Positions 39,788-53,154 of a stretch of DNA of 64,000 nt are shown here, piece after piece. Position 1 is the first letter of the stretch, and each line of letters opens with the position of its first letter. A program made the translations under genes and the position numbers. The notes beneath the pieces are model-generated. The model did no database searches. It was not told where the DNA came from and worked only from the letters and a program-made list of their open reading frames with translations. The stretch comes from Rotaria socialis (Eukaryota; Rotifera; Eurotatoria; Philodinida; Philodinidae): NCBI GenBank assembly GCA_905331475.1, contig CAJNYU010000041.1:1-64000 (forward strand), read 5' to 3'.

Positions 39788-40933
39788 ATGGAGAATCTTG
39801 ATGAAAAACAAGAAGAATTAGAACCTATCGAATCTGTTGATGTAGAATTATCACCAGAGCCAATAGATGAAACTAATAATATTAAACAAATACGAACTAC
39901 AACATCCGTAATTCAATCTCTTCTACTCGAACCAATCGAAGACAAAGATGATAAAAATACCAAGAAGAAAAATAAAATAAAAACTCTTCGTCAGAAAGAA
40001 TTAGTAAATATTTTCATAATAGAAAAACCTATTTGATTGCCTATTTCCTTATATAGGAACGTTTAACAAAAGCAGTAAACATGATATTAACTTCTCCTGA
40101 ACAATTGAACATTGTATGTGAACGTATTAATTCATTGTTATCAGGTCACAAAAAAATATTGCTTGCTGCTTGCCATGCACTAGATAAACTTGATTCAGGT
40201 CGTTTACCGTATGAACAATTTCGACTTAGTAATAATAAAAGAATTCTTAATGGTATTGTTGATATTCAAAGCAAATTTTATTTTTATTCTTAGTCATCAG
40301 AGATCGATTGCCTGAAATGATTGGCGAAGATATTTTTTCTCTAACAAAATTATTTGAAATCGAAGGTTTAATAGACTATCAGATAATATTAGATGAAAAA
40401 TTTGGCGATGGTATTTTACGATATATATCAGTATTACCTGTACCAAAATCAAAAGAAATAGTTCTTGAAAAAAGAATACCAAATCAATTTCGAAAATTCT
40501 TCAATGAATCTGTACAACTGAATCAGTCTAGGTGAAAATCAATATCGTTTAAGAGAAAATCTATTCGTTCTTTTTCGTATATAGATATATTACTGTTCAT
40601 CTTCGTAGTATCACATTTGATTCGTTCAACACATATCCTGGTCATTTAGATATTACTGTACCAGATCATATGAGTATCTATGCTCTATCAAAAATGATTA
40701 TTGACAAAACAGATTTAGCAACAAGGTCCGTCAGTTTATTTCGTGAAAAATGTCCATCACGTAATACTCTTCTGGATCCAATGCGTTCACTTGAAAGTCA
40801 TGCTTATCTAGGTGCCTATGTAGATGGTACGCACAATCAATCATTTCCGAGCTATACACTCTACTATGATCATTTGCCGGTACTTGTACCTGCTGATTGT
40901 CCAATACTTAAATGTGATTATTTCATGAAATGA
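39788..40933 (+). CDS. Unknown protein with possible ubiquitin-like C-terminal domain
   Basis: Exons 39788-40003, 40057-40252, 40294-40531 and 40585-40933 join in phase to 332 residues, with introns of 41-53 bp. The N-terminal 70 residues are acidic then Lys-rich (EDKDDKNTKKKNKIK). Next comes a helical part (TKAVNMILTSPEQLNIVCER, LLAACHALDKLDSGRLPYEQ, ALTKLFE-like LTKLFEIEGLIDYQIILDE) that resembles degenerate EF-hand helices. The C-terminal 115 residues (YITVHLRSITFDSF, DITVPDHMSIYALSKMIID, LLDPMRSLESHAYLGAYVDG, ADCPILKCDYF) look like a beta-grasp, ubiquitin-like fold. I do not recognise the family by name. A partial inverted paralogue of exon 2 lies 1.1 kb upstream. Confidence 0.78.
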
Positions 40934-42677
40934 CTAGAATTTTATGTTCTTGTTTTTGTGCGTATCTAATTCATTTGCTTATCGTACCTATTATAAATTA
41001 TATTCAAATAAATATCAAAACTATCGTACAGATAGATAAAATCTATTGACTACTAATTATCGATATGAATATTTGATCTACATTTTGTATTTGATAATTA
41101 AACATTGAGCTCACTACATCTCCACCAAGTATTCATTGCTATTTATTCAAAATATATTTAGTTTACTTTTCAAATATAAATTTCTTCGCTATTCGAACAG
41201 CAGCTAACATTAGAAATCGTGTCAAAGCAAGAAAAATTGATGATCATTTGTTACTTTTGAGATAATCGATGCGCACAGATACTAAATCCTATTTGGGAAT
41301 TAATATAAAAATTAACAAAATGAGTAAAAGCTTGAAAATAATATACTGGTGATAAATTTTGAAGAACTACGCATATGATATACATAGCCATACAAAGAAC
41401 CAAAGTCTGAAAATTTTGTGCATTGATATATAAAATTTAAAGAAATTCTATTTATTATTCAATTAGATTACATTGAACACTCAAACAGTCTTACACGCGA
41501 TATGATCCTGTGAAAATAATGCATGCTATTTTATGCATACATAAGAGTCTTACATGTTATGTTTCGAAAAAAAAACAAGAAGATGCTAATCAAGGGATGA
41601 AATTAATATTCTTTTGCAAAAAAAAAGTTTATTATTCGCTCAGTAGTCAAGTTTAATATCAAGAGTCAATTATCATTTGGGAAACATCATTCAAATGTAT
41701 TATATAATGTTATATTTGTATCGAAAGTTTGTTTATGTCCTTCAATCATTTTAACTTGACTGACGTTTAGAATGAAAGCTCACTATCTCTCATCTACCAA
41801 CTGACACATTGGATAATCATTAGATGTTGTTCTTTTCTCTTTTTTTTCACATGGCGTTGTTCATTCCCTATATATCATCGACTGACAAGCAAGACAAACC
41901 CCTAGTCGGCTCAATTCAGTTGTGAATGTAGCTAGAGATAGACTTTCAGCTATGTAAAAACTACCATGCAAACTAACTACAGAAGGTTTATCGAAACCAT
42001 AAGTTTCTGTTTTTTTATTATTGATATTCGGCTCGATTGAATATTAAGTCTAGTTTGAAGATTTTCTAACATCAATAAATTCGTTCAAAAGCAAATGTTA
42101 ATTCCCAATACATCATTGATTTTAATAGGAAACATTAATATTCTGACCAAAATGAATCAAATAGTAGTATAAAAGAAAATTTTCGCATTCCGGAATATAA
42201 TACGCTCAAGTACAAAATCTTTTGTCATACATCACAGTCAACTCAGTGGGATCTGTTTTGTAGATCTTTGAAAAATTCTATCGAATGATATATAATGTAA
42301 AATAAATAATTATTTTGGCAACAGAATTGAAGCGATCAGAGTTTCATTATGTTTGTCATCATGTTTCATATAAGAATGACGAATATCGTCTAATGAAAAA
42401 TGGAATAGAAAAATATTCCATAATGATCCAATGTGTCTGTTCAAAAATGGAAGAAACAAAATTTTGCTTTGACATATGTTTTAACTGACAAGAGCTGCAC
42501 ACGAGAGACAATGTTTCATAGAAATAGAGCCTAGCAGAAGCCTATAAAGAGTAGATTGTATCGAATGTAAAATTAGTTGTATGGAGTCACACTGAGATCT
42601 AGTAGTCTGATTTTAGTCGAAATTGACTTCTGGCCTTTTAATAGACTATGGAGAAAATAGCTTAGTAGAGAACTGAT
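40934..42677. other. Intergenic, no gene seen
   Basis: AT-rich DNA after the preceding gene. AATAAA at 41009-41014 could be its polyadenylation signal. Nothing else identified. Confidence 0.45.
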
Positions 42678-44005
42678 TGAATCCCTCCCTTGAGGCCGCC
42701 CCCCCTCTCAGATCTTAGCTGTCACTTAGAAAGGTTCGTTCGAGCTGAAATTTTCAGGGATGACTGGTCTTCATTAGAAACAGTCGTGATAAAACGTTTA
42801 GCTCGATATATGGAACTGAGCCGAAAATATGGATTATATACATACGAATTATGGCCGCCTGGAGAGTCCTTAAGACTCTGCCAGTAGGAGAACTATAAAT
42901 GTCGTGCTTGTTCTAAATTAAAACCAGCACCAATACACAACTTTTGACAGAACGGAATTTTAAAATTTGCTTTAGTTCATGTTTTGTAAGTATTCTACTG
43001 GAATAGGGGTCAAAATTTGACTAAAAATGGCTACGTGTTGTTATAAAATCCGATTATTTTAAGTTCAGGAATCAAATATAAAAAATCTGATCGGACAAGA
43101 TGTTACTTACACTTGAAGATTCAAAATTAAAAAAGAACCTCAATACCTTAAATCGCTTGAAACTAGTTTCATTTTTTCTGGCAAAAAACCTTGTTTTGAG
43201 AAAACCGATAAATAAATGTAGGAATCATTTTTTTGTTTAAACCCGAAAAAGGATCTCTACATTATATTTTTATACTGAACCTTTTTGATGATGTCATGAA
43301 TGATATCAACTCGCTCCACCTATAAACGATCTTTGCTATTAACTCTATTCTTTCAACCAACGCGCCTATACTTATGAATATGAAATGAGAGTTTTTAACC
43401 TATTAAACATAATTAGCATTGCTTTTAACCCTTTCAATTGAATGGAATCGATAGAGCTATCATTTCTGCACATATTCATTGTATTTCTTCTTGCCTGAAC
43501 TGATTTCTTTAATTGCAAGGCAGATATCTGCGAAGCACGGTAAAAAAAATCGTCGTCGGATCGGGAACTGCCACTTTTTTTTATTCGGACAACATTTTTA
43601 TGAAAAACAAACCTCATATTCGTGATCAATGTACTGAGTAAGCTATGTCTAGATCAAATCCCGAAAAAAAAGAAAAACAAAATTTGATTTTCGGTAGGGT
43701 GACCAAGGTAAAATGATTTTACAAAAAAAGTGCACTATCATGTTCAGAATTTTATACTGATTCCGATCATGTAACTATTTTTTCAGAAAACAGTTCGGTC
43801 AAAAAATGACCTTACCGCCACTTGTCTTTTCTCGAAAAACAAGACAGTACGGCTTAGCATTTTTTCGATAAATCCCTTAAAGTTGAATTTTTTTTTAAAT
43901 TCTGTATATATTTTGAAAGAGGAGACTTTGAAGCATCTACCCATGATAAAAACTCAAGCTGTAATCCTTTCGAAAAAATCGACTGTTTCAAGGGGGACGG
44001 GGTCA
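42678..44005. mobile_element. Possible non-coding DNA transposon derivative
   Basis: Left end TGAATCCCTCCCTTGA (42678-42693) and right end TGACCCCGTCCCCCTTGA (reverse complement of 43988-44005) form an imperfect terminal inverted repeat. The interior is non-coding, with many AAAAAC and TTTTTCG stretches, and its right subterminal part resembles 39420-39505. No transposase motif or target duplication was seen. Confidence 0.35.
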
Positions 44006-46670
44006 TTAACGAACTATTTTCTTTAATGGAATTGCTTTTTCATTCATGTGTTTGACATATAAATGTCTTTTGATCGTCGATTGATATACTGTTATTACCA
44101 AGATTTCAAATAGATTAGAATGTTTCGTAAATAATATACAAGACCTTAAAACATATTCTGTAAATTTTTGAAAATTTGTAATAAATATACATATCTTTTT
44201 TTTCTAGCTTTCTTTTTTACCGCAGAGATCGTTGAATATTTACGTGTTAATTAAAACTCATTCAAAAATGTTTTTTTTTCTGCTTGAATGAAATATGATT
44301 GTAAAAAACAAACGCAAAAACTGATCATCTTTTTGTATGATCTATGGGACTAGAATATAGTTGCTTCTATATTTATTATTTTATTGAATTTGAGAAAAAT
44401 TAAGTTTTCATTGCTTAGAAGATGAGCTAATTGAAAAAAAACCCTAATCTATTATTAATGGCAGTTTTATTATCATTTTCGAAGAAAAAGTCGACCAGAG
44501 ACTTAAAACTGGATTGAATCCATCGAGGCACATTGCAAATCCGATTAGAATCCTAAGATTTGATGCTGATCTCTAGAGATTTCTGTGTGTTTTATTTCCC
44601 GTTGTTTTAGAGGAGATACTTATTCGAATGAAATTTTTTTTCGTATAATGTTGACTAAATAAAGTCGTCTCAATAATCATGCTATTCCTAATACATCGGA
44701 TCTACTTTCTATTAAGAAAAATATTTAAAAAGAACGGAACGCTTTTCCTGATGAATAAATCCTTAGTATTATTTTTTGTCATCTAGCCATAGTACTGAAT
44801 TTGTTTTGATGGATGAACTAAATCGTCATTAGTACAACTAATAACGTATTATGGCTTTGATATCTACTCCGTAATGAATCCATACTAATGTTTAAAAGAA
44901 GATCTTATCAATTTATTTTTAATCTTCTGGCTTTTATGTACATGTATATTTATTTGCCATTATAATAATATGCATTGCCGATGTTCCGTACTGATGATGG
45001 CAATGATTAGTCAAACGATGAACGACATACAAATGAAATTGATTTGGTTGACATGCATCTCGGCTCTTGTTTTATTCTTCTTTCTTTCTCATCAGACCTC
45101 TTGTCGATGTGCTCATCCTTTTCCGCCTTTCTTACATACTACTATCCTGAAGTTTATTCGATTGTATAGTGCACTCATTTTCCGTCCATCTATCATTTGC
45201 TTACATGCTGAAGACGACATTCGTTACAGTCAATAGTAGCGCAGCCAAAGACGAATAAGAAAAAGGTGATGGTGATCAGCATCATAACGCCAAAAGACAG
45301 AGACAGAGAGAAATAAGCAAATAGATAGATATAGAGAAGAAAAATAAAAAGAAGTGCTATCATTGGATTTTCTCTCTATATAAAACAAGTTCTTTCTCTA
45401 TTTGACATATTCGGGTACCATTTAAACGATTTTGGATCCGTTAAATGTTCGTAGAGTAATTGACGTTTCAATAATGCCTATTGATGGAAGCCTATTAGTA
45501 AAAACGGCAAGGAAAACAAACGTCAAAAATTGAAGTAAAAATAATTTCGAAAACAAAGTGTTTGCAAATATGGCTCGTTATGACCGATCAAATAGCGCAA
45601 GACCTTTTTGTAAGTATACGTGTATGCATATGTTTTGCTAGTAAACTGTCTATGATTAAAAATTTTGATGGCATGCTACATGTTCTTTTTCACTTGCATA
45701 GTCTTTTTTTCATTGTTTTTTTTTTGAAATCCATTCATTTTCATTATACTATAGAATACGTAGATAGATAGTTGATGATTGATTCATGGGTAACTCAATT
45801 AGTTGATTTTTGTCTTTTCTTAGCTTCATTTTTTTCTTTATTTTGTTATTAGTTGAAGTGTATTATTGTTATGAATGAAGAAACTTGCATTATCATGAGT
45901 TTTCCGAGAAACATATCAAAAGAAACATTTTATTGTCTTTTTCTTTTCTGTTTCCATATGACAAAATAAAGAATGTACGACAACATGTACATTTGATTAT
46001 GAGCTAAGTTTCAACATTAGATATTTTCCTAATTATATATTTATGAATGATTCCGTATGTAATAAAATGATATTGTAATGAGATGTTGAAAAACTACAAT
46101 TTTTCGTTGTACATAGCTAGTACCTGTGTTTTTAAGTTCGTCGAGTATTGTTTTCTTTTCTGTTCTGTTTTTTGGAGTCAGTACAATCATTTAGATGGAA
46201 ATGTCATTAGCACTTCTTGTTTTTCCGTTAATCATTCGCCATTTGAGATCTCAACATGTTGACTAATTAGATAAAAGTTCATTATTTCTTATATGGCACA
46301 TGCATATTACTATAATTATTCATATCATGCTGTTACATTAGTTATTTGACATATCTTTATGTTCTATGGATCTACCAAGGAAATTCGTGGCGAATGTTAT
46401 CTTAATGGATTTCTTGTTTAATACCTAATTTTAATTCTATTGCATGTTGATCTGATTTGTATTGAGAGTAAGACTAAGAGTCTTTCAACCTTAACAAATG
46501 AATATATTGATGATTGCGTCGATGAGAATTCTATTCGATGGACGACAGCAAGAGAATAAAAAGAAAATAAGATTATTTTTTTTACTTGATTGCTGATGTC
46601 ATCGAATATTACTTCTTTTTTGTTCTTGTTGTCTATGATCAAATTAGATCGAGTCAAAGTAGTCAATGGG
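44006..46670. other. Intergenic, no gene seen
   Basis: AT-rich DNA. An open frame at 44970-45236 has a hydrophobic start but no family resemblance and no partner exons. Upstream exons of the DUF547 gene may lie here but could not be identified. Confidence 0.45.
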
Positions 46671-47875
46671 ATGTGTTCGACAGCATCTTCTCATGCAACT
46701 GAAAATACTCATTTACTTAATGTACTTAATTGGTCACCATTACAAAGTTTAACCACCAGTAAATCCATAATGACCGATGGAACAATAGGCAAAGATGAAA
46801 ATGAAACACGATCAAAAAATGCTTATAATACTGTTAAAGTATCTATTGAAATACAACAGAAAATGCTTAGGTAAATAAATAGAAAAAAATATTATCTTGT
46901 TTATATTTCTTAATATTTTAGTCTAAAATCGATGTTTATTGATCCATCTGGCCGTCTGGTGAACTATTGTCAATTACGTACAAGTAATATTTATCATGAT
47001 TTATGTGAAATGGCAAAACATTTAACGACCATTACTCTTGACAATGTCACAGAAAATGAACGTAAAACATTTTTCATCAGTAATTATTATTATATTTCTT
47101 AAGAAAAAAAAACAATAACATTACGCTATTCTTTTCTCGATTCTAAGATGTTTATAATTTGTTAACAATTCATGGCATTGTGTCATTAAATGATAGGCCA
47201 AAATCTGTTCTTGATTTAAATCAATTTTGGAAAACAACATCATATCAAATTGGTCCCCATCTATATTCATTAGATGATATTGAACATGGTATTTTACGAG
47301 GTTTGTTTCGACGAAGTACAAAATAATCTTCGTGAAACTTTTCTTTTATCGTAGGTAATAAACCACATTCAAACTGTACTCAACGTCATTTTACATTCAA
47401 TGATCCTCGTGCAAAGTATTCTATGCGTCGTTGTGATCCACGCATTCATTTTGCACTTAACTGTGGTGCACACTCATGTCCACCAATTAGTATTTACTCA
47501 TCGAGCAATATCGAAAAAGCTTTAAACATGGCAACAACTTCTTATTGTAATTCAGAAATTGATATTATACTTGAAAATTGTGAAATACGTCTATCAAAAC
47601 TATTTCTTTGGTATAAAAATGATTTCGGTCGATCAGAGATCGATGTTTTAAGGTTAATAAATTAATTATGCTTGTAAATCATTTTTTTTTGCTCATTATA
47701 TTTTAGATGGTTAACAAAATATATTGATGAACCAAAACAGTCATTACTTAGAACATTACTTGAGCGACAAAATTCAAAAGATAATTTACATATCTCATAT
47801 AAAACATACAATTGGATGTTAAATCATCATGATAGCTTAATATCAACTACAGTGGCCGTCAATCATTATCACTAG
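46671..47875 (+). CDS. DUF547 family protein
   Basis: Exons up to 46870 (an acceptor at 46648 may begin this exon), 46922-47079, 47148-47300, 47355-47652 and 47707-47875 join in phase. The domain is DUF547: NVYNLLTIHGIV, DIEHGILRGNKPH, DPRIHFALNCGAHSCPPISI and the LSKLFLWYKNDFG region. The CGA.SCPP motif is the family hallmark and looks like a cysteine active site; the biochemical role is not established as far as I know. In other animals DUF547 can follow DEP or glutaredoxin domains, which are not visible here. The start is uncertain: ATG 46671 is the first in this exon beyond the acceptor. Convergent with the choline transporter gene 500 bp downstream. Confidence 0.85.
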
Positions 47876-48372
47876 AAGATATTTTTTAAATTTCATTGTT
47901 CTAATTATGCTGATAAAAAGACAAGAATGCATTTATAGCTTATCTAATATTATGTTTTGCAAGTTAGCACCCTTTCGTTTAGAAAAGGGAATAAAATTTA
48001 ATCGTGTGGTGAAGAGAAAAAAGAACTTGTTTATTTTAGAAATAAAATCGAAGGGAAATGATAGGGAAAATACAACATCAAACAAAACCAAAAAAAGGAG
48101 ACGATTTATTTTTTGATATGTATGTAATTATTTTGCGAGAGGCGAAATTTGATATGTAAAATTTGCAATCGTTAGTCATCTGACTACTGACAAAAGGTAA
48201 ATTAAATTTTAGAAATACCTCCACAAAATATAGTATTTATTTAGTTTACCATTGATTTTTGACTATGAATTTAATGATATGTAAGTAGAGCAAAGAAACA
48301 AGCGAAACCAATAAAACAATATTCACCGACGCGGGGATAACACTATATGAATACCTACGTTGAATACAATAA

Positions 48373-50398
48373 TTAATTTCTTGCATAAGAACTTAAAACT
48401 TCTTGACTTTCAGAAAACGAGCTATTGATCATCATTGCTGGCTCAGTTAAATATTGTTGTCCTGTTGTTGGTCGAATAACTTTATATTGTAATTCTTCGG
48501 TTGTTGCACTTTCTTTTAATGGTAAAATTTCATTTGGTATATCGACCAGACAATGAAATATATCATATTTAGGTGGTAAAATACGTTTCTCCAAAACATA
48601 TTTAGCTGTATAAGAAATGATCAATGTTGTTGAAAGACTTATAAGCATGCATAACGTTTTTGGTGGAATATATGGACCAAAATTAATAAATTTTGGAATA
48701 CCTAATGAGGATTCACCAATCAGAAAACGAAAAAGAAAACCTGTTATATATGCTGCTAATGAACCATAAGTATTTGAATTTGGTACATAAACAACACAAA
48801 GTAATTGCGGAAACAGTATGACATAAACAAGATCCGAACATAAATACCAAAGAACATAAATTGACGATACAAGAATGCCGATTCCAGCAGCTCCAATTCC
48901 AACCAAAAGTATTCCGATACGCATTACAAGCAAAACTTCTCGTTCAGATGCCTATGAAAGTTAAAATCAAAGAAATTTTCGATAAGGGAAATTCTTTTGA
49001 AAATAATATAGATTATTTATTTATTTACTTGATCACGAAAAACAAGTTTCCATACATTTCGGGCAAACATTGAACTTGCGCTCAGTACACTAGAATCTGC
49101 ACTAGACATAACCGCAGCAGAAACAGCACCTAATCCAATGAACGCAACAAATTTTGGACATAAATGTAGAAGAACTAATGGTAGAATTAATTTCGTTGCT
49201 TCCGGTGATGTTATATCTTTCTCGACATCGTAATCTGTCATTGTCCAATCTAATGATAATAGTAAAAATAAATATCTGTATACATATTAAATATATTGAA
49301 AATATTAACTGACTTGTAGATTTAGCAATAGCTCCAATTAAGACAGGTGGTATGGCCAATACAATGCAACCAATAGCAGCATAAAATGACAGAAACATCG
49401 CTTTGCTAGCTGTTTTAGCTGATAGAACACGTTGGAAATAGACCTTAAAAAATAACAAAATAAGATAGAACATTTATTATTCAAGTGGCTTTAATACAAG
49501 AGACAAAAATTGTGAGAATTAAAATTAATTGACTTCACACTATTTCTTACATGCAATATTATAAGTAAATGAAAAAAAACCTAGGTACTATTTTTTACCT
49601 GCCATGGTATTCCACCAAAGACTAATAATAACATACTATCAATCCATTCAACAATTTGAGATTTTTCAATATGTCCACGCCATTCAGGCCATGTAGCAAC
49701 AATATCGCCAACACCTACATGTTGCATAGCAAACGGAATCGTAACCCAAAGACCAACAAAAATAAATCCCAATTGAACAACATCTGTATAAGCTACCGAA
49801 TACAATCCGCCGAATAGTGTATAAATAATAACTACAGTGGCTAAACATATAAAAATATATATTTAGTTTCGCTGTTATTAATTTGTTGAACATTTTTACC
49901 TGAGATAATAATTGATGCTACGGTTGAAACATCCGTAAAAATAACACTAATTGTTGCTCCTAATGCTGATAGAATAGCTGCTGACCAAAATACTTCTCCT
50001 AATAATGCCGGTATAAATAGTAATCCACCCATTCGTTGGCCATATTTACGTTGAAATGGATCAAGCATGGTAACATATCCAGCATTACGCATAGGTCGTG
50101 CAAATAATAAGCCGCCAACAACTAAACTAATAGCATAACCTAATGGTGCTTGACATGCAAGAAGACCTGTCGAAAAAACTTGTTCAGCCGTGCCATTAAT
50201 ATATGCTCCACCAACCCATGTTGCTGTCATTGTAAATATTCCAACCAGTAAACCAATATTTCTGCCAGCTAGCATGATCTCCTCTGTATCGGGTGATTTT
50301 TCGGAGGATTTTTGTTTTCGTCCGGCCCATATTCCGACAAGCAATATGAGAACATAAAAAACAACGACGGACGCAAGGCCACCAAGATGTACCACCAT
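48373..50398 (-). CDS. SLC5A7: High-affinity choline transporter (SLC5A7/CHT1-like)
   Basis: Sodium- and chloride-dependent uptake of choline into cholinergic nerve endings, limiting for acetylcholine synthesis. Five exons on the minus strand (50398-49900, 49840-49599, 49443-49314, 49249-49029, 48951-48373) give 556 residues, against 580 in human. The N terminus ([20 protein letters not shown]) and [20 protein letters not shown] then [14 protein letters not shown] are CHT1 signatures. Later [40 protein letters not shown] and [20 protein letters not shown] follow the SLC5 fold with its sodium-site helix. About 12-13 hydrophobic segments are evident. All junctions are phase-consistent and no lesion is seen. 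Confidence 0.95.
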
Positions 50399-51713
50399 TT
50401 TCTAAAATGAATATATCATACTTATCAATATGAAAAATACTACTGACAATAATAAAATAATAACAGTCTATATATTCCTTGGTGACTTTCTTATAAATTC
50501 GAACGACGCGTAACTTTTAACCGGAAGCTTTTGTTTTGGGAAAAGGAAGTTAATTGAAGTAGAGAAAGCGAATAGAAAAAAAATATATTTGTCGAGCACT
50601 GTAGAAAGATAACATGGCTCATGAATTGTTAAGAATAGAAAAACAGGATTGTGTTGCTTTGTCGTTGCAAATATTTTTCCAATCATGTGTACAAACTTTT
50701 CTTCTCGATTAATTTTCTGTCAACAATTCATTAGACTTAACTTACAAGTTGGTTGATCGTATGTTTGTATTCGACTACGGGTAATGTTTGTTTCCGTTTC
50801 TTTATCTCAATTCTACTTCTATCACAATGAGCATCATGTTATTTTCTTTGGTGGCTCAGTTTTTTTTCTTCATCTCTATTTTTTCTCTTTGCTCGTTTTC
50901 TTCTAATGATGCACTATCATTCCATTCTATCAAAAATGCGTTCACTCGCGGTTTAACTAAGAAGGTTTTCCTTGCAATAGTAGCTAGACAATTTATTTAT
51001 TTGATTACAGATTTTTTTTATATAAGAGCGTCGTAGAGATTACGCCGAAAAAGACACAATTTGTTGTTAGATAGTTCTGCTCTTGCAAGCATTGGCAAAG
51101 AGAAAGAGTGGAAGTTTCTTGTTCTTCTTTTTTTTTTTTATAGTAACACGTCGGCCGAGATTGAGCACGATTGAAATGACGACAGTCATCATTCCGACGA
51201 TAGGCACAATATAACAAGACACATCGACAGAGGAAAAGGAAAAAATACCACAAGAAAAAGAGAATCTTTTTTCTTATTTTTACAAAAAAATAAAATCTGC
51301 CGATCAATATACTATTGATTCGTGTTATGAGAGATTGCAATCAAAGTTCTATAATACGAAAATAAAATCTTAAAATTAGAATATAGCATATGTTATTTCT
51401 GTTAATTGTATAGTAAATATCGAAAAATGCCTAAAATTTTCCTAAAAAAATAGTTCTGTTTGATTGTAAAGGTAACCGATTCACTAAATGTTTGTATTAA
51501 TCGTCGTCGGAAGGTTAATGCTACGTTTTTGTATTATGATATTGATTGTAGAGGAAATAATTCTTTCTCTAGAAAAAGTGTTTTTTTCTGTAGTTATTGC
51601 AAGTGATTTATTACATGAAGAAAAGTCATTGATTTCAATTGAAATATGTGAAACCAAGGAAATTTATTAAAAATATTTTATCAAAAGTTCATTTAAAAAG
51701 AGGAACCCACTAT
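50399..51713. other. Intergenic, no gene seen
   Basis: Contains the presumed promoter of the choline transporter gene near 50400-50800 and the 3' flank of the Hint gene. Pyrimidine-rich at 50840-50910 and 51120-51140. No further gene was recognised. Confidence 0.5.
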
Positions 51714-52550
51714 TCAAAGAAATCCAGACACCTGAAATACACCATCGAACGTTGATGTTTGACTGAATTTTTCAATACCATACCATTTCACTATTCTTTC
51801 AATTAATTGTAATGTCCAATGAACATTTTCATTATTTTCATTGGATCCAAATAGATGAGTCCACCAGCGATATATATTCATAACATAATGAGCCAACTGA
51901 TGATTACTAACAGTTGCATAATTGGAAACTACAACGTTATCAATGATGATCGTGCCTGATGGTGTTAACGGTGCATAGAAACCTTCTTCCTTCGTTAAAT
52001 AAATACTTTCAATTTTTGCCGCTACAATTTGATTATGATGCAAATATTTTATACGATCGCCAACATGAAGTTGACTAGCAAATATGGCAGATTTTAGTTC
52101 TGTATCATTTGCTAAAAATATTAAATGATTCAATGATATAAATAAAGATGTTGTAGTGTTTTTATGATCGTCAATTTTTATGTTAATTAATAAAAAATCA
52201 AATAAACCATCTCGTTTCAAATGAATAAATCCTTCGATAGGTTCATACATCAATGTATTATCTTTATTCATAACGAGAACACGGTCACCTTTTTTTAAAT
52301 CTGATAAAGATTTCATTAAACCATTTTCTGTTATAACGATACTTCGACCAGGAAAACATTGTGCAACACGTTTAATTGTTAGACAAGTATATTGAAGACA
52401 AATATTACCATTCGATGATATCGATGTACAATTACATGTTGAATCATATGGATAATTTTGACTTCTAACATAGTTGAATGATGACAATAGAAGACAAAAT
52501 AGAAAAAGCAGAGACATCCTTTTTGCTAGATGCAATAACACTGCCAACAC
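51714..52550 (-). CDS. Secreted Hint-domain (hedgehog-type autoprocessing) protein
   Basis: One exon, 278 residues. A signal peptide (RMSLLFLFCLLLSSFNYVRS) is followed by a short Cys-rich region (CNCTSISSNGNICLQYTC) and a Hint domain. The nucleophilic Cys is in QCFPGRS, next come LSDLKKGDRVLVMN, the LNHLIFLA block that carries the catalytic His, and LTPSGTIIIDNVVVSNYA near the end. In hedgehog the Hint domain cleaves at that Cys and attaches sterol. The usual SCYA is SNYA here, and the Thr of the TxxH motif appears replaced (ISLNH). The short N-terminal part is not a hedgehog signalling domain, so this is a Hint-only or hog-like secreted protein. Met at 52517 could start instead of 52550. Confidence 0.85.
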   Translation of the reverse strand: MLAVLLHLAKRMSLLFLFCLLLSSFNYVRSQNYPYDSTCNCTSISSNGNICLQYTCLTIKRVAQCFPGRSIVITENGLMKSLSDLKKGDRVLVMNKDNTLMYEPIEGFIHLKRDGLFDFLLINIKIDDHKNTTTSLFISLNHLIFLANDTELKSAIFASQLHVGDRIKYLHHNQIVAAKIESIYLTKEEGFYAPLTPSGTIIIDNVVVSNYATVSNHQLAHYVMNIYRWWTHLFGSNENNENVHWTLQLIERIVKWYGIEKFSQTSTFDGVFQVSGFL

Positions 52551-52851
52551 TGTTGGAATAATCGTGAATAAGATGAGTAATGAAAAATAGTATATGCGCT
52601 ATAGATGTGAATAAGAATTTTTCTTTTTTTTTGGCTCTATTCACATATTTTGTTTTTTTATTTCTTTCCTCTCATTCATGATAGATTAATTGTATGCCCG
52701 ATATTACTCATCATGTATTTATACCCCCTTGTAACGACAGCAATGTCACTGATCTAGTCTTGATATTTGTTATATCATGTATGTTTATTTCGTCTCTGTG
52801 TTGTTCTCTCTTGTTGCTTATTGCTATTGACACCTTTTTCGTTTATCGCGC

Positions 52852-53154
52852 ATCAGTGTGAAGCTAGCACGGCGGAGCTAGCACGATGAAACAGAGATTC
52901 AACTATAAGTCTTCTCAGAAGTATTGCCGGCCCATAAAAACCAGACCCTTCGATGCAGAATTTTATTCTGGATCGGATGGTGATACTTTTATTCCCCGGC
53001 AATGCTTTGAGAAAATTCTATCNGGGAATAAAAGTATCACCATCCGATCCAGAATTAAATTCTGCATCGAATGGTCTGGTTTTTATGGGCCGGCAATACT
53101 TCTGAGAAGACTTATAGTTGAATCTCTGTTTCATCGTGCTAGCTTCACACTGAT
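52852..53154. repeat. Near-perfect hairpin of 131-bp arms with N at the centre
   Basis: Left arm 52852-52996 and right arm 53024-53154 are reverse complements with only a few differences, apart from a 14-bp insertion in the left arm that duplicates AGCTAGCAC. The loop is 27 nt, ending in N at 53023. No coding sense. It may be a foldback element or an artefact of a read turning back on itself. Confidence 0.85.

Noticed and set aside
44970..45236. Possible secreted 88-residue protein
   Set aside because: Hydrophobic stretch only; no partner exons, no family resemblance.
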